From positions 1 through 52,151 of the forward strand of contig CAMCUO010000015.1 in NCBI GenBank assembly GCA_945879015.1: 52,151 bases of DNA, given 5' to 3'. The notes below the pieces were generated by a model, which had not been told where the DNA came from, did not search any database, and saw only the letters and a program-made list of their open reading frames with translations. Shown here in pieces: positions 1-9,138 of this stretch; the stretch's first letter is position 1; each line of letters begins with the position of its first letter. This DNA comes from Chitinophaga pinensis (GTDB lineage Bacteria; Bacteroidota; Bacteroidia; 2-12-FULL-35-15). The translations under genes were made by a program, and so were the position numbers.

Positions 1-182
1 TTTATTTTGTTTACCCCATTTTATAACCGAAGAACTTTTGCAGCCCCAACAGCTCTTTTTTTTGATTTTTCCATGTACAAAAAAAGGATATTGAAACCAC
101 TTTCAATACCCTTAGTTCAAATTCTTTGCTGTATTGGCTTTCAGCCAATACTACCAACTATTTTTTGCTATTATACCCTTTT

Positions 183-210
183 TTTCTTTCTTTCTTTCTT
201 TCTTTCTTTC
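183..210. repeat. (TTTC)7 microsatellite
   Basis: Seven perfect tandem TTTC units lie about 50 bases past the 3' end of the amidohydrolase gene. The rest of bases 1-259 is T-rich and holds no credible gene; the reading frames there are low-complexity. Next to it (about 221-247) are degenerate ATCTGCGAAA / ATCCGCGAAA units resembling an intergenic repeat seen again near 30.9 kb. Confidence 0.9.
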
Positions 211-259
211 CCTTTTTTATCTGCGAAAATCCGCGAAATCTGCGAGCAAAAATCGGGGC

Positions 260-3200
260 CTAATGCCCAAATTCACAGCCACCCATAAAGCTATTCGTTT
301 CTTCATGCCATGGAAAGTTGTTGTTTGATTTTACGTTCTCCCAATAAAATTTTCCTCGCTTTACATCATAATTTCCAATTTGATTCATTGTTTCCGCATC
401 AAATAATCTTCCGTTTACCATAACATATTTTATAGACTCGGTATTACGAATATTTTCTAGCGGATTTTTTTCCATTACAATTAAGTCAGCCAACTTTCCT
501 TTTTCTAATGAACCAATTTGGTCGTCCATTCCAATATAATTTGCACCATTCATTGTTGCGCAACGTATTGCTTGCAATGGAGTCATTCCACCCATTTGTA
601 ACATCCACAATTCCCAATGCGCGCCTATACCTTGAATTTGTCCGTGCGATCCCATATTTACTTTTACTCCTGCATCGGATAATTTTTTACAAGATTTGGA
701 TACTTGAATAAATCCAGCTTCGTATTCTGCATCTGGAATAATTTTTCTGTGGCGAGAACGTGAATCAGTCATTCCACGGGGATAGAAATTTAACAAACGT
801 TTATTTTCCCAGACATTTGTTTTTTGATACCAATAATCTTCTCCGTTTATTGCTCCGTAAACAACAATTAACGTAGGAGTATAACCTGTTTTACTTGCGC
901 TCCATAGTTTTACAACATCCTTGCTTAAATCCGCAACTGGAATGTTGTGTTCAATTCCTGTATGCCCATCCAAAATTTCACTCATGTTGTGAAAAAAGGT
1001 AGAACCACCTTCTGGAACAACCAGTATATTTAAATCACGAGAAGCTTGAATTACTTGCTGGCGTTGCTCTCTGCGAGGTTGGTTGTAACTCTTAACAGAA
1101 AAAGCACCGAATGCTTTTGTTCTTGCTATTGCTGAACGTGCATCATCTAAACTATTTATCACAGCTTTGAAATCACCTTCAGCTCCGTATAAAATTGTTC
1201 CAGTTGAATAAACTCTTGGTCCAACCATATAACCAGCTTTCACCATTTCCGATTGAGAAAAACACATTTCCGAAACGGAAGATGGATCATGCGTTGTTGT
1301 AACACCAAATGCAACGTTTGCAAAATAACTCCATTGTTTTTGTGGACTAGGTCCTAAACGCCATGTACTTAAATGCGAGTGAACATCAACCATTCCAGGC
1401 ATGATTGTTTTTCCTTTGCAATCAATTGTTTTTGCATCAGCTGGAATTTTTATTTCTGCAGCATTACCAATTTCTTCAATTTTATTTTCATTAACGATAA
1501 TAGTTCCATTTTCAATTACCTCATCACCTTTCATTGTAATGATACGTGCGTTAGTAAATGCAACTTTGCCTTTTGGTTTGTCCATAGGCAATTCAAGGTT
1601 GATTTTTATTCCAACTGAATCCATCGGAGCAACTTTTTCTGGAGAACCTTCCATGAAAGTAAAACGATCTTTTAATGTATTTGTAAAATATTCATCGCTA
1701 TAGGTCCAGTGAATTTTTTTGCTGTCTTTACTCCAATGTAAATTTAAACCAGCATCTTTAGCGATTTGTGTAACAGGAACAGAACCCATTTTAGCACTTA
1801 GTTCCAGCGACTTTCCTGTTTTTGGAAATGCAGCAACATAAGCTTTAAATAATTCTATGAATGCTACCCAATTGCCATCAGGACTAACTGAAACCGATGT
1901 TGCATACTTAGAAGTGAAATGTGTTTTTATTTCTTTCCCATCTATGGAAATACTTTTATACGTTTTATCATCTCCTTCAAATGATTGAAAAAGAATTCTG
2001 TCGTTTGCAATAAATTGCGGATCAGATCCATCCTTAGAAACTAATTTAGGAGCAGCGCCAACTTTATTTTCGATGATATAAATACCAGGATTTACACAAA
2101 ATGTATAGCCCATATGATCGTTACCATCTTCTTTTTGATATACAATATATTTTCCATCAGGAGAAAAACGTGGTGCTCGATAAATTCCTTTTTCAGATGT
2201 TATTTTTACTGCTTTTTTATCTGCAATATTCATTTTATAAATCCCACCCATGTTGTCGTCATTCCAAGTTGTGTAAACAATTTCATTTGTTAAGGAAGAG
2301 AAGGATGGCTCAAATTCGAAATCAGTGGAAGTACTTAATCTGCTTGGTATCCCTGATGGAAGGTCTTTTTTCCATAAAAAGCCAACAGAATTAAAAACCA
2401 ACATTTTTTCATCGGGAGAAGTAGTTGCATTGCGAATTACTTTCACATTAAATTTATCAGGTGCAACTTCTTGACGGAATTTTAATGCATCAATAATTTT
2501 ATGTTTTGAAACAGCATTGAAAGGAATTTCTGTTGCAGTAGATTTTGTAATATCTACATTCATAATTTTTCCATTTGCCCAAACTATAATGTGAGAAGCA
2601 TCCAACCAATTGAAACTTGGATAAACACCAAAAATGGCCCAAGCTTCTTGTTGATCTTTGCTCAACTTATCGTAAACAGGCCACTCTTCACCCGTTTCTA
2701 AATTGCGTAAATACAATACAGAAGCTTCATGAACTCGTCTTACAAAAGCCAATATTTTTCCATCTTTCGAAATTTGTGGACGACAAGCACCACCTGGACC
2801 GCCAGTGATAACATCTGTTTCGCCAGTTATTCTATCAAAACGTTTGATAACATAAATCTGAGCATTTGGATTTTTATTGTATTGAAAAAATCCACCTGGA
2901 TACATGTCTTCACTATAATAAAGATATTTTCCATCAGCAGAAGCACAAGGTTCTCCTGCATCTTGTTGTTCATTTTTTTTCTTTGTCAATTGTAATCCTT
3001 CACCACCGGAAATATGATACATCCACATTTCGCCAGCACCCATCGAGCGGGTAGAGGAGAAGTGTTTTCGTGCAATAAGATATTGTCCGTCAGGAGTCCA
3101 AACGGCATTGTTCAATAATCTGAAATTTTCAGTTGTCACTTGTTTTGCATTCGAGCCATCAATATTCATTGCCCAGATATTATCACCGCCACCTGCATCG

Positions 3201-3541
3201 CTTGTAAAAGAGATTTTTTTACCATTTGGACTAAACCGTGGTTGAACTTCGTATGGAAATCCACTACGTAATACTTTTGCTTCGCCTCCAGTAATAGGAA
3301 GTATATAGATATCGCCCAATAAATCGAAAACAATGTTTTTGCCATCTGGACTAACATCCAAACTCATCCAAGTTCCTTCGTTTGTAGAAAATTCAAGGTC
3401 TTTGTAGGTTCCTTTTGGGTTAGAAACATCCCATTTCCCTGCAGGCAGGTTCTCTTTTTCTTTCTCTTTTTCCTTGTCTGTTTGAGCAAATGAGCTAAAG
3501 CTGATAAATGCAACAGCAATAATGATTGAATAGTTCTTCAT
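260..3541 (-). CDS. Exported TolB-like propeller / amidohydrolase fusion protein
   Basis: This 1093-residue protein has a signal peptide (residues 1-20, ending SFAQ) followed by a charged KEKEKEKE stretch. Residues about 45-650 carry repeated SPDGK, SPNGKKI and DGKYLYYSED motifs, typical of PD40/TolB-type beta-propeller blades. Residues about 680-1070 form a metal-dependent amidohydrolase: a Gly-Lys-Thr-Ile-Met-Pro-Gly-Met-Val-Asp-Val lead-in to the metal-binding His721-Ser-His723, then EHN and a GSHGQ...GAHWE segment. I chose the ATG at 3541 because it puts the signal peptide at the N-terminus; an in-frame ATG 28 codons upstream would add an unlikely extension. The family suggests a periplasmic hydrolase of an amide, peptide or cyclic substrate, with the propeller as a binding or gating module. 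The substrate cannot be inferred. It appears to be transcribed alone. Confidence 0.9.
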   Translation of the reverse strand: MKNYSIIIAVAFISFSSFAQTDKEKEKEKENLPAGKWDVSNPKGTYKDLEFSTNEGTWMSLDVSPDGKNIVFDLLGDIYILPITGGEAKVLRSGFPYEVQPRFSPNGKKISFTSDAGGGDNIWAMNIDGSNAKQVTTENFRLLNNAVWTPDGQYLIARKHFSSTRSMGAGEMWMYHISGGEGLQLTKKKNEQQDAGEPCASADGKYLYYSEDMYPGGFFQYNKNPNAQIYVIKRFDRITGETDVITGGPGGACRPQISKDGKILAFVRRVHEASVLYLRNLETGEEWPVYDKLSKDQQEAWAIFGVYPSFNWLDASHIIVWANGKIMNVDITKSTATEIPFNAVSKHKIIDALKFRQEVAPDKFNVKVIRNATTSPDEKMLVFNSVGFLWKKDLPSGIPSRLSTSTDFEFEPSFSSLTNEIVYTTWNDDNMGGIYKMNIADKKAVKITSEKGIYRAPRFSPDGKYIVYQKEDGNDHMGYTFCVNPGIYIIENKVGAAPKLVSKDGSDPQFIANDRILFQSFEGDDKTYKSISIDGKEIKTHFTSKYATSVSVSPDGNWVAFIELFKAYVAAFPKTGKSLELSAKMGSVPVTQIAKDAGLNLHWSKDSKKIHWTYSDEYFTNTLKDRFTFMEGSPEKVAPMDSVGIKINLELPMDKPKGKVAFTNARIITMKGDEVIENGTIIVNENKIEEIGNAAEIKIPADAKTIDCKGKTIMPGMVDVHSHLSTWRLGPSPQKQWSYFANVAFGVTTTHDPSSVSEMCFSQSEMVKAGYMVGPRVYSTGTILYGAEGDFKAVINSLDDARSAIARTKAFGAFSVKSYNQPRREQRQQVIQASRDLNILVVPEGGSTFFHNMSEILDGHTGIEHNIPVADLSKDVVKLWSASKTGYTPTLIVVYGAINGEDYWYQKTNVWENKRLLNFYPRGMTDSRSRHRKIIPDAEYEAGFIQVSKSCKKLSDAGVKVNMGSHGQIQGIGAHWELWMLQMGGMTPLQAIRCATMNGANYIGMDDQIGSLEKGKLADLIVMEKNPLENIRNTESIKYVMVNGRLFDAETMNQIGNYDVKRGKFYWENVKSNNNFPWHEETNSFMGGCEFGH

Positions 3542-3623
3542 AATTTTGAAATTTTGAAGGACTAAATAAGCAATAAAAATCGAGAAAATGGAGAAAAAGT
3601 GATGGGCGGTCTTTGTAAATTGC

Positions 3624-3715
3624 AAATTGGAAAATTGGAAAATTTAAGCTGGTTGAGGCATTGTTCGCCTGTTTTAATTGAAATTAAGCAATTTTCCAAT
3701 TTTAAATTTTCCAAT
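3624..3715. repeat. Imperfect inverted repeat of TTGGAAAA units
   Basis: The left arm (3624-3646) contains two AATTGGAAA units and the right arm (3690-3715) their reverse complement (two TTTTCCAAT units), separated by about 43 bases with GAGGCATTGTTCGCCTG between them. It lies between the start of the amidohydrolase gene and the end of the small 48-residue gene, both on the minus strand. It resembles other dispersed palindromes in this window; no function can be read from it. Confidence 0.6.
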
Positions 3716-3718
3716 CTT

Positions 3719-3865
3719 TTAATCTATTGCATTGCAGGTAACCCAATATTTATAGCCAACTAGGGCCATTTCCCATTTTTTTAGGTTTTTCAGGTCGCGG
3801 TTGTAGTATTTTGGCAAAACAGCCTTGTTGAAACTGGCTAATACCTTAAAGATTAACTTTTTCAT
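3719..3865 (-). CDS. Small conserved-looking basic protein (48 aa)
   Basis: A 48-codon frame runs from ATG at 3865 to TAA at 3719. The product starts MKKLIFKVLASFNKAVLPKY and ends GYKYWVTCNAID. It is basic and amphipathic, with a central lysine-rich Asp-Leu-Lys-Asn-Leu-Lys-Lys segment and a Tyr/Trp-rich tail. From memory, a protein of this size and pattern (MKK-hydrophobic-NKAVLP...W-YVT-NALD) recurs across Bacteroidota, sometimes mislabelled as SsrA-binding protein; I could not check this. It has no signal peptide or membrane segment long enough to count. It is too short for routine gene calling and sits alone between the L31 promoter and the amidohydrolase gene. Its function is unknown. Confidence 0.72.
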   Translation of the reverse strand: MKKLIFKVLASFNKAVLPKYYNRDLKNLKKWEMALVGYKYWVTCNAID

Positions 3866-3890
3866 GTTACAAAGATACTAGAAAAGTAAA

Positions 3891-3984
3891 TAGGGAATTG
3901 GGAATAGGCAATATGAAATGAGGAGCTGGAAACGAATATTAAGCTCAATCTACTAGTCACTAATCCCTATTCGCTATTCCCTGC
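3891..3984. repeat. Imperfect palindrome of GGGAATAG-type units
   Basis: The left arm (3891-3912) reads TAGGGAATTGGGAATAGGCA and the right arm (about 3954-3983) contains CCCTATTCGCTATTCCCTGC, its approximate reverse complement. Units of the same kind occur at 10107-10192 and 14081-14136. It ends about 20 bases before the L31 promoter. Confidence 0.6.
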
Positions 3985-4002
3985 AATATTTTCTTGAAAA
4001 TA

Positions 4003-4032
4003 TTGCATATTTAATACAAATGTCTATATTTG
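4003..4032 (+). promoter_or_regulatory. Promoter of the L31 gene
   Basis: TTG at 4003-4005, a 19-base spacer and TATATTTG at 4025-4032 match the Bacteroidota sigma-ABfr pattern (TTG/TTTG, about 19-21 bases, TAnnTTTG). Transcription would start about 20 bases before the ATG at 4059. Confidence 0.75.
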
Positions 4033-4058
4033 CAGTCCTAAATAAAAAAAGAATAAAA

Positions 4059-4334
4059 ATGAAAGCAGGAATTCACCCAGAAAACTACCGTTTAGTAGTA
4101 TTTAAAGATTTGAGTATTGATTACTCTTTTTTAACAAAATCATGTGTTGAAAGCAAAGAAACAGTAAAGTGGGAAGATGGAAATGAGTATCCAATTGTAA
4201 AATTGGAGATTTCTCATATGTCACACCCTTTTTATACTGGTAAAGTTAAATTGGTTGATACAGCAGGTCGAGTTGATAAATTCCGCACTCGTTACGCTAA
4301 AAAAGGCGATGGCGCTAAAACAGAAGAAAAATAG
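4059..4334 (+). CDS. rpmE2: 50S ribosomal protein bL31, type B
   Basis: The 91-residue product starts [19 protein letters not shown] and contains [12 protein letters not shown] and the [12 protein letters not shown] block, all diagnostic of L31. The zinc-binding CxxC pair of type A L31 is absent, so this is the zinc-independent type B paralogue. It binds the central protuberance of the large subunit. I chose the ATG at 4059 because homologues begin at MK-GIHP and the promoter lies just upstream; an ATG at 4020 would sit inside the promoter. The gene is monocistronic: its own promoter precedes it and a strong terminator follows it. Confidence 0.96.
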   Translation: MKAGIHPENYRLVVFKDLSIDYSFLTKSCVESKETVKWEDGNEYPIVKLEISHMSHPFYTGKVKLVDTAGRVDKFRTRYAKKGDGAKTEEK

Positions 4335-4355
4335 TATTTCTATAGATTTATTAAG

Positions 4356-4389
4356 AATCCCTCATCATTCATTTGATGGGGGATTTTTT
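4356..4389 (+). terminator. Rho-independent terminator after L31
   Basis: An 11-base-pair stem (AATCCCTCATC pairing with GATGGGGGATT, one G-U pair) with an 8-base loop is followed directly by a T run. Confidence 0.9.
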
Positions 4390-4430
4390 AATTATACTTG
4401 ATTTTCAGAATGAAAATTTAGTGGAATTTA

Positions 4431-4448
4431 TCCCGACAAAAGTCGGGA
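4431..4448. repeat. TCCCGAC-AAAA-GTCGGGA hairpin
   Basis: A perfect 7-bp stem with an AAAA loop lies 50 bases upstream of the sucC promoter. It is not followed by a T run. It shares TCCCGA/TCGGGA ends with the palindrome at 35547-35564, so it may belong to a small dispersed family. Confidence 0.6.
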
Positions 4449-4499
4449 TCTGTATAAAAAGAGGAAGTTTTTTGTTTCAAAATTGTGAATAAAACAAAT

Positions 4500-4530
4500 T
4501 TGATATTCATCAATAAAAAACATACTTTTG
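4500..4530 (+). promoter_or_regulatory. Promoter of sucC
   Basis: TTG at 4500-4502 and TACTTTTG at 4523-4530 are separated by 20 bases, a close match to the Bacteroidota consensus. The sucC ATG is 28 bases downstream. Confidence 0.75.
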
Positions 4531-4558
4531 AAACTCTTAAATCTAAAACACGAATCGT

Positions 4559-5770
4559 ATGAACATTCATGAATATCAAGGAAAAGCTGTTTTGAAAGGC
4601 TTTGGAGTTGCCATCCAAGAAGGTATTATTGCTGAAACACCTGAACAAGCGGTGGAAGCTGCAAAAGAATTGCAAAAAACAACTGGAACAGGTTGGTGGG
4701 TTGTAAAATCTCAAATTCATGCTGGTGGTAGAGGAAAAGGGAAAATTGCTGGAACTGAACAACGTGGAGTTGCACTTGCAAAATCATTGGATGATGTTAA
4801 AACAATTTCTGCAAACATCTTAGGAAATAATTTAGTTACATTACAAACGAGTGCTACTGGTAAAAAAGTTAGCAAAGTATTAATTGCTCAGGATGTATAT
4901 TATCCTGGTGAAACACCAACAAAAGAGTTTTATGTAAGTGTTCTTTTAGATAGATCAAAAGGTCGCAATACCATTATGTATTCAACCGAAGGTGGAATGG
5001 ATATTGAAACTGTTGCTCATGATACGCCTCATTTAATTTTCAAAGAAGAAATTGATCCTAAAGTTGGCTTGCGCGATTTTCAATGTCGCAAAGTTGCTTT
5101 CAATCTAGGATTAAGCGGAGAAGCATTTAAAGGAATGACAAAATTTATTGCTTCGCTTTACAAAGCATACGAAGCAACAGATTCATCTATGTTTGAAATT
5201 AATCCAGTTTTAAAAACATCGGATAATAAAATCATAGCAGTAGATTCAAAAGTATCATTGGATGGAAACTCACTTTTCCGTCATCCTGATTTACTTGCAT
5301 TGCGAGATAAATCAGAAGAAGATCCAACAGAAGTTGAAGCTGGTGAACATGATTTGAATTATGTGAAACTTGATGGTAACGTTGGTTGTATGGTAAATGG
5401 TGCAGGGCTGGCAATGGCAACGATGGACATTATTAAATTATCTGGCGGAGACCCAGCAAACTTTTTAGATGTAGGTGGAACTGCAAACGCTGCTCGTGTT
5501 GAACAAGCTTTCCGTATTATTTTAAAAGATCCAAACGTAAAAGCAATTTTAGTAAATATTTTTGGTGGGATTGTTCGTTGTGATAGAGTTGCACAAGGAA
5601 TTGTGGATGCATATAATAATATCGGAAACATTAGTGTTCCAATTATTATTCGTTTGCAAGGAACAAATGCTGTGGAAGCGAAAAAAATTATTGACGATTC
5701 AGGATTGAAAGTGTTTTCTGCAATTACTTTGCAAGAAGCTGCTGACTTAGTAAAGAAGGTTGTGAGTTAG
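4559..5770 (+). CDS. sucC: Succinyl-CoA synthetase (ADP-forming) beta subunit
   Basis: This 403-residue subunit of the TCA-cycle enzyme makes succinate and ATP/GTP from succinyl-CoA. The N-terminus (MNIHEYQGKAVLKGFGV) and the VKSQIHAGGRGKGK ATP-grasp segment are typical. So are FEINPV, NGAGLAMATMDIIKLSGG, ANFLDVGG and the C-terminal ILVNIFGGIVRCDRVA motif, which contributes the CoA/phosphate site. It is slightly longer than the E. coli protein, as is usual in this phylum. The alpha subunit gene sucD is not adjacent, so the complex is encoded at two loci. The gene has its own promoter and terminator. Confidence 0.97.
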   Translation: MNIHEYQGKAVLKGFGVAIQEGIIAETPEQAVEAAKELQKTTGTGWWVVKSQIHAGGRGKGKIAGTEQRGVALAKSLDDVKTISANILGNNLVTLQTSATGKKVSKVLIAQDVYYPGETPTKEFYVSVLLDRSKGRNTIMYSTEGGMDIETVAHDTPHLIFKEEIDPKVGLRDFQCRKVAFNLGLSGEAFKGMTKFIASLYKAYEATDSSMFEINPVLKTSDNKIIAVDSKVSLDGNSLFRHPDLLALRDKSEEDPTEVEAGEHDLNYVKLDGNVGCMVNGAGLAMATMDIIKLSGGDPANFLDVGGTANAARVEQAFRIILKDPNVKAILVNIFGGIVRCDRVAQGIVDAYNNIGNISVPIIIRLQGTNAVEAKKIIDDSGLKVFSAITLQEAADLVKKVVS

Positions 5771-5788
5771 TCATATTTATATTTCTAC

Positions 5789-5825
5789 AAAAAGCGTCAT
5801 TCGTAATATGGATGGCGCTTTTTTT
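5789..5825 (+). terminator. Terminator after sucC
   Basis: An AAAAAGCG ... CGCTTTTT hairpin, with partial pairing inside the loop, runs into a T tract about 20 bases after the sucC stop codon. Confidence 0.8.
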
Positions 5826-5884
5826 ATTTAAAAAAAATATCCTTTCTTTTTTGTACATTAGCATAAGCACTTGAAACATACTCC

Positions 5885-8506
5885 ATGAAAAAGCTTGCTT
5901 TCATATTTTTTATTTTTAGCAGCATCAATTTTTTATCCGCTCAATCTTGGATGGAGAAATTAGATTTGTCTAACCCGAATTTTTTCGAAATTCAAAAAGC
6001 ATTTTACGAATCAAATAAAGAAAATCGTTCAACTGTCAATTACATTGAAGAAAAAGATGATGCTCTGACTAAATTTAAACGTTGGGAATATTTTTGGGAA
6101 ACAAGAGTTGATGCGGAGGGGAATTTTCCTCAGTCGAATATTTTATTGACAGAATTTGAAAAATATAATTCTACAAATAGAGTTTCAAAATCTCCTTCAA
6201 GTCTTGCCAATTGGTCGTTTGCTGGTCCATCTTCTTTTCTTTCTTCCAATCCGGGTGGAATTGGACGAGTTAATTGTATGGCTTTTCATCCTACACTTCC
6301 TAACATTTTTTGGGTAGGAACTCCAGGCGGAGGCTTATGGAAAACAACGAATGCAGGCGCATCATGGACAACAACAACAGATAATTTACCCGTTCTAGGA
6401 ATAAGTGATATTGCTATTGATTATACAAATCCAAGCATTATGTATATCGCTACTGGTGATGCTGACGCTGTGTTGGTGGTTCCTGGAAGCATAAGAAGTG
6501 TTGGTGTTTTAAAATCAACAGATGGCGGTGTAACATTTAATACAACTGGCTTAAGCATGAGTTTAAGCTATCAAAAAATTATTAATAGACTTTTAATTCA
6601 TCCTACTAACCCTTTAGTTTTAGTAGCTGCAGCTTCTGATGGAATATGGAGAACAACAAATGGAGGAACTACCTGGGCGTTGCAACAAGTAGGCTGGTTT
6701 ACTGATTTGGAATTTAAACCATCTGACCCAAATTTTATTTATGCATCTACTTTGAGTAATTCAGGAACTTCACAAATTTTTCGTTCAATTGATAATGGAG
6801 TTTCTTGGTCACAAGTCACATTGTTAAGCGGAATTAATAGAATTGATTTAGCGGTGACTCCAATTTTACCAAATGTTGTATCTGGTTTGTGCGCTGATAT
6901 TGTTGGACAAGGTGGATTACAAGGTGTTTATTCTTCTTCAAATAGCGGAGCAACTTTTTCACAAACTTTTCTTGGCGATTGTACCAATAATATGTTAGGA
7001 AGAAAATACAATGGAGATGATTGTGGCGGACAAGGTGTTTATGATATTGCTTATGCTATTCATCCTACTAATCCAAACGAAATTTGGATTGCAGGAATTA
7101 ATAATTGGAAAACGATTGATGGTGGAGCAAACTTCAATTTAAATACAATGAATACAATGGATACTATTTTAAATCCAGCTGGAGTTCCTTATTTGCATTC
7201 TGATAAACATAAAATTATTTATCATCCTTTAAATTCAAATTATATTTATACATGTAGTGATGCTGGTTTGCATGTTTCGAATGATGGAGGAGCAAATTGG
7301 TTTGATTTGTCTGATGGCTTAGGAATTGGTCAGATGTATAGAATTGGAACTTCTGCAACAACTGTAGATAAAGTGCTTTGCGGTTTACAAGACAATGGAT
7401 TGAAACAAAAAATAGCTACAGGTTGGTTAGAAGTAATGAGTGGTGACAACATGGAGGAAATTATTGATCCGCTAGATACGCTTGTGCAATACTCTTGTGC
7501 TTTGACTGGATTTTTATATAGAACATTAGATAATTGGAGCTCTAGAGATATTATCGCATATAATATTCCAGGATTTACAGCCTACGTTATTGCTAACGGT
7601 TTAGGACCAGGTTCTTGGATTAGTCCATTTGCGATGGACCCAGCAAACAATCAAACATTGTATCTAGGAATTAAAGATATTTGGAAAACTACTGACAGAG
7701 GAGATACTTGGTCGCTCATTTCTAATTTGGGTTCGTTAGCTACCTTGCGTAACATGGCTATTGCGCCTTCAAACAATCAAATAATTTACACCTCAACATA
7801 TGATACTCTATATGTTACATCAAATGGTGGAACAAGTTGGACATATACAACCATAGGAAGCATTACAGGAACTGTAACTGATAAAATTTCTTTTATCACT
7901 GTGAATCCCACAAATCCTTTAAATCTTTGGGTGACTATTTCAGGATTTGATACTGGAAATAAAGTTTTTAAATCATTGAATGGTGGTGCCACATGGACGA
8001 ATGTTTCTGGAACACTTCCAAATATTCCTGTGAATTGTAGTGTGTATCAAAATGGGAGCAGTGATGGAATTTATATTGGAACTGATTTAGGAGTTTTTTA
8101 CAGAGACAACTCTTTAACTGATTGGGTTACATACGAGACAGGCTTACCGAATGTTCAAGTGAACGAACTAGAAATTTCTTACATAAACAATAAATTATGG
8201 GCTGCTACTTACGGAAGAGGTTTGTGGCAATCAGATTTGTATACTCCTGTTGGGGTTGATGAACATGAAGTAAATGAAAATGTGTTGATATTTCCGAATC
8301 CTTCCTCTGGTCTGTTCACATTGCAATTGCAGAATGCTGAAGTTGCAAAATTGGAAATTTATAACGTGATAGGAGAGAAGGTGTATGAAACAAAAATTAC
8401 GTCTTTGCAAACAACCATTGATTTGAAAGCTTATTCAAAAGGAATTTATTTTGCTGAAATCATTACTGGTAAAGGAAATTGCGTGAAGAAGATAATTGTG
8501 AAATAA
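5885..8506 (+). CDS. Secreted BNR/sortilin-type propeller protein with T9SS type A sorting domain
   Basis: The 873-residue product has a signal peptide (residues 1-19, ending FLSAQ). Its body repeats the Asp-box pattern Ser/Thr-x-Asp/Asn-x-Gly-x-x-Trp many times (for example TTNAGASWT, STDGGVTF, TTNGGTTW, SIDNGVSW, TTDRGDTW, SLNGGATW). This is the signature of BNR/VPS10 beta-propellers found in sialidase-like and sortilin-like proteins. The last about 70 residues (PNPSSGLFTLQL ... YNVIGEKVYE ... SKGIYFAEI ... KKIIVK) form a type A C-terminal sorting domain, so the protein should be exported by the T9SS and anchored or released at the surface. No catalytic residues of a sialidase can be assigned; binding or glycan/cellulose-related roles are equally possible. 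A weak promoter-like TACATTAG lies upstream. Confidence 0.9.
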   Translation: MKKLAFIFFIFSSINFLSAQSWMEKLDLSNPNFFEIQKAFYESNKENRSTVNYIEEKDDALTKFKRWEYFWETRVDAEGNFPQSNILLTEFEKYNSTNRVSKSPSSLANWSFAGPSSFLSSNPGGIGRVNCMAFHPTLPNIFWVGTPGGGLWKTTNAGASWTTTTDNLPVLGISDIAIDYTNPSIMYIATGDADAVLVVPGSIRSVGVLKSTDGGVTFNTTGLSMSLSYQKIINRLLIHPTNPLVLVAAASDGIWRTTNGGTTWALQQVGWFTDLEFKPSDPNFIYASTLSNSGTSQIFRSIDNGVSWSQVTLLSGINRIDLAVTPILPNVVSGLCADIVGQGGLQGVYSSSNSGATFSQTFLGDCTNNMLGRKYNGDDCGGQGVYDIAYAIHPTNPNEIWIAGINNWKTIDGGANFNLNTMNTMDTILNPAGVPYLHSDKHKIIYHPLNSNYIYTCSDAGLHVSNDGGANWFDLSDGLGIGQMYRIGTSATTVDKVLCGLQDNGLKQKIATGWLEVMSGDNMEEIIDPLDTLVQYSCALTGFLYRTLDNWSSRDIIAYNIPGFTAYVIANGLGPGSWISPFAMDPANNQTLYLGIKDIWKTTDRGDTWSLISNLGSLATLRNMAIAPSNNQIIYTSTYDTLYVTSNGGTSWTYTTIGSITGTVTDKISFITVNPTNPLNLWVTISGFDTGNKVFKSLNGGATWTNVSGTLPNIPVNCSVYQNGSSDGIYIGTDLGVFYRDNSLTDWVTYETGLPNVQVNELEISYINNKLWAATYGRGLWQSDLYTPVGVDEHEVNENVLIFPNPSSGLFTLQLQNAEVAKLEIYNVIGEKVYETKITSLQTTIDLKAYSKGIYFAEIITGKGNCVKKIIVK

Positions 8507-8550
8507 TAGTTTCATCGATTTTATTTTTGAATGATTCGTATTAAATAAAT

Positions 8551-9138
8551 TTAAAACTTCAGCAACTCTTCATATAATTCTTTAACAGGTAGGCCCATAA
8601 CATTAAAATATGTTCCTTCTATTTTTTCGACAGCAACAAGGCCAATCCAATCCTGCGCTCCGTAAGAACCAGCTTTGTCGAAAGGTTGATAGTTGTTAAT
8701 ATAAAACTCTATTTCTTGCTGAGTCAATGGTTTGAAATAAACCTTAGTCAAAGCATAAAATGATTTTTTTTTGGTTTTTGATTTCAAACAAACTCCTGTG
8801 TAAACTTCATGCATCTTTCCGGAAAGTAGCTGCAACATTCTAACTGCATCGTCAAAATTTTCTGGCTTGTTTAATACTTCATTTGTTTGAGGTAACCAAA
8901 CAATCGTATCAGCAGTAATAACAATTGTGTTGTCTTTTAATTCTTCATCAAAGGCATTTGCTTTTTTTTCGCAGAGATAAAGTGGAATTTCTTGTGCTTT
9001 TAAATTGTCAGGAAAACTTTCGTCTACTTCTTTGGTGCGGACTTCAAAGTCTAATCCCAGTTCTTTTAAAAGATATTGTCTGCGTGGTGATTTGGATGCC
9101 AGCAGTAATTCATATTTCTTAAGATTATCAAATGACAT
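8551..9138 (-). CDS. maf: Maf-family nucleotide pyrophosphatase
   Basis: The 195-residue protein carries the Maf signature LLLASKSPRR (residues 11-20), VDESFP, the catalytic ITADTIV segment and GSYGAQDWIG near the C-terminus. Members hydrolyse dTTP/UTP or modified NTPs and prevent misincorporation. The TADT and SYG-Q-W patterns fit the dTTP/UTP (YhdE-like) subgroup. I chose the ATG at 9138: it places SKSPRR at the usual distance from the N-terminus, whereas the ATG at 9189 would add 17 residues overlapping the upstream gene. The start overlaps the end of the prenyltransferase gene by 11 bases, so the two are probably translationally coupled. Confidence 0.92.
   Translation of the reverse strand: MSFDNLKKYELLLASKSPRRQYLLKELGLDFEVRTKEVDESFPDNLKAQEIPLYLCEKKANAFDEELKDNTIVITADTIVWLPQTNEVLNKPENFDDAVRMLQLLSGKMHEVYTGVCLKSKTKKKSFYALTKVYFKPLTQQEIEFYINNYQPFDKAGSYGAQDWIGLVAVEKIEGTYFNVMGLPVKELYEELLKF

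Noticed and set aside
7..328. Plus-strand reading frames over the TTTC tract at the left edge
   Set aside because: Low-complexity, phenylalanine/serine-rich translation with no start context or family; it overlaps the 3' end of the amidohydrolase gene.
508..3357. Several frames of 60-100 codons inside the amidohydrolase gene
   Set aside because: They are shadows in other frames; the long minus-strand gene has a signal peptide, domain motifs and uniform coding character throughout.
4431..4448. Second terminator of L31
   Set aside because: The hairpin has no T run and L31 already has a strong terminator at 4356-4389; I treat it as a repeat.
4418..4762. Minus-strand frame over the sucC start
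   Set aside because: Overlaps the sucC promoter and first 70 codons; cysteine/serine-rich and unlike any protein.
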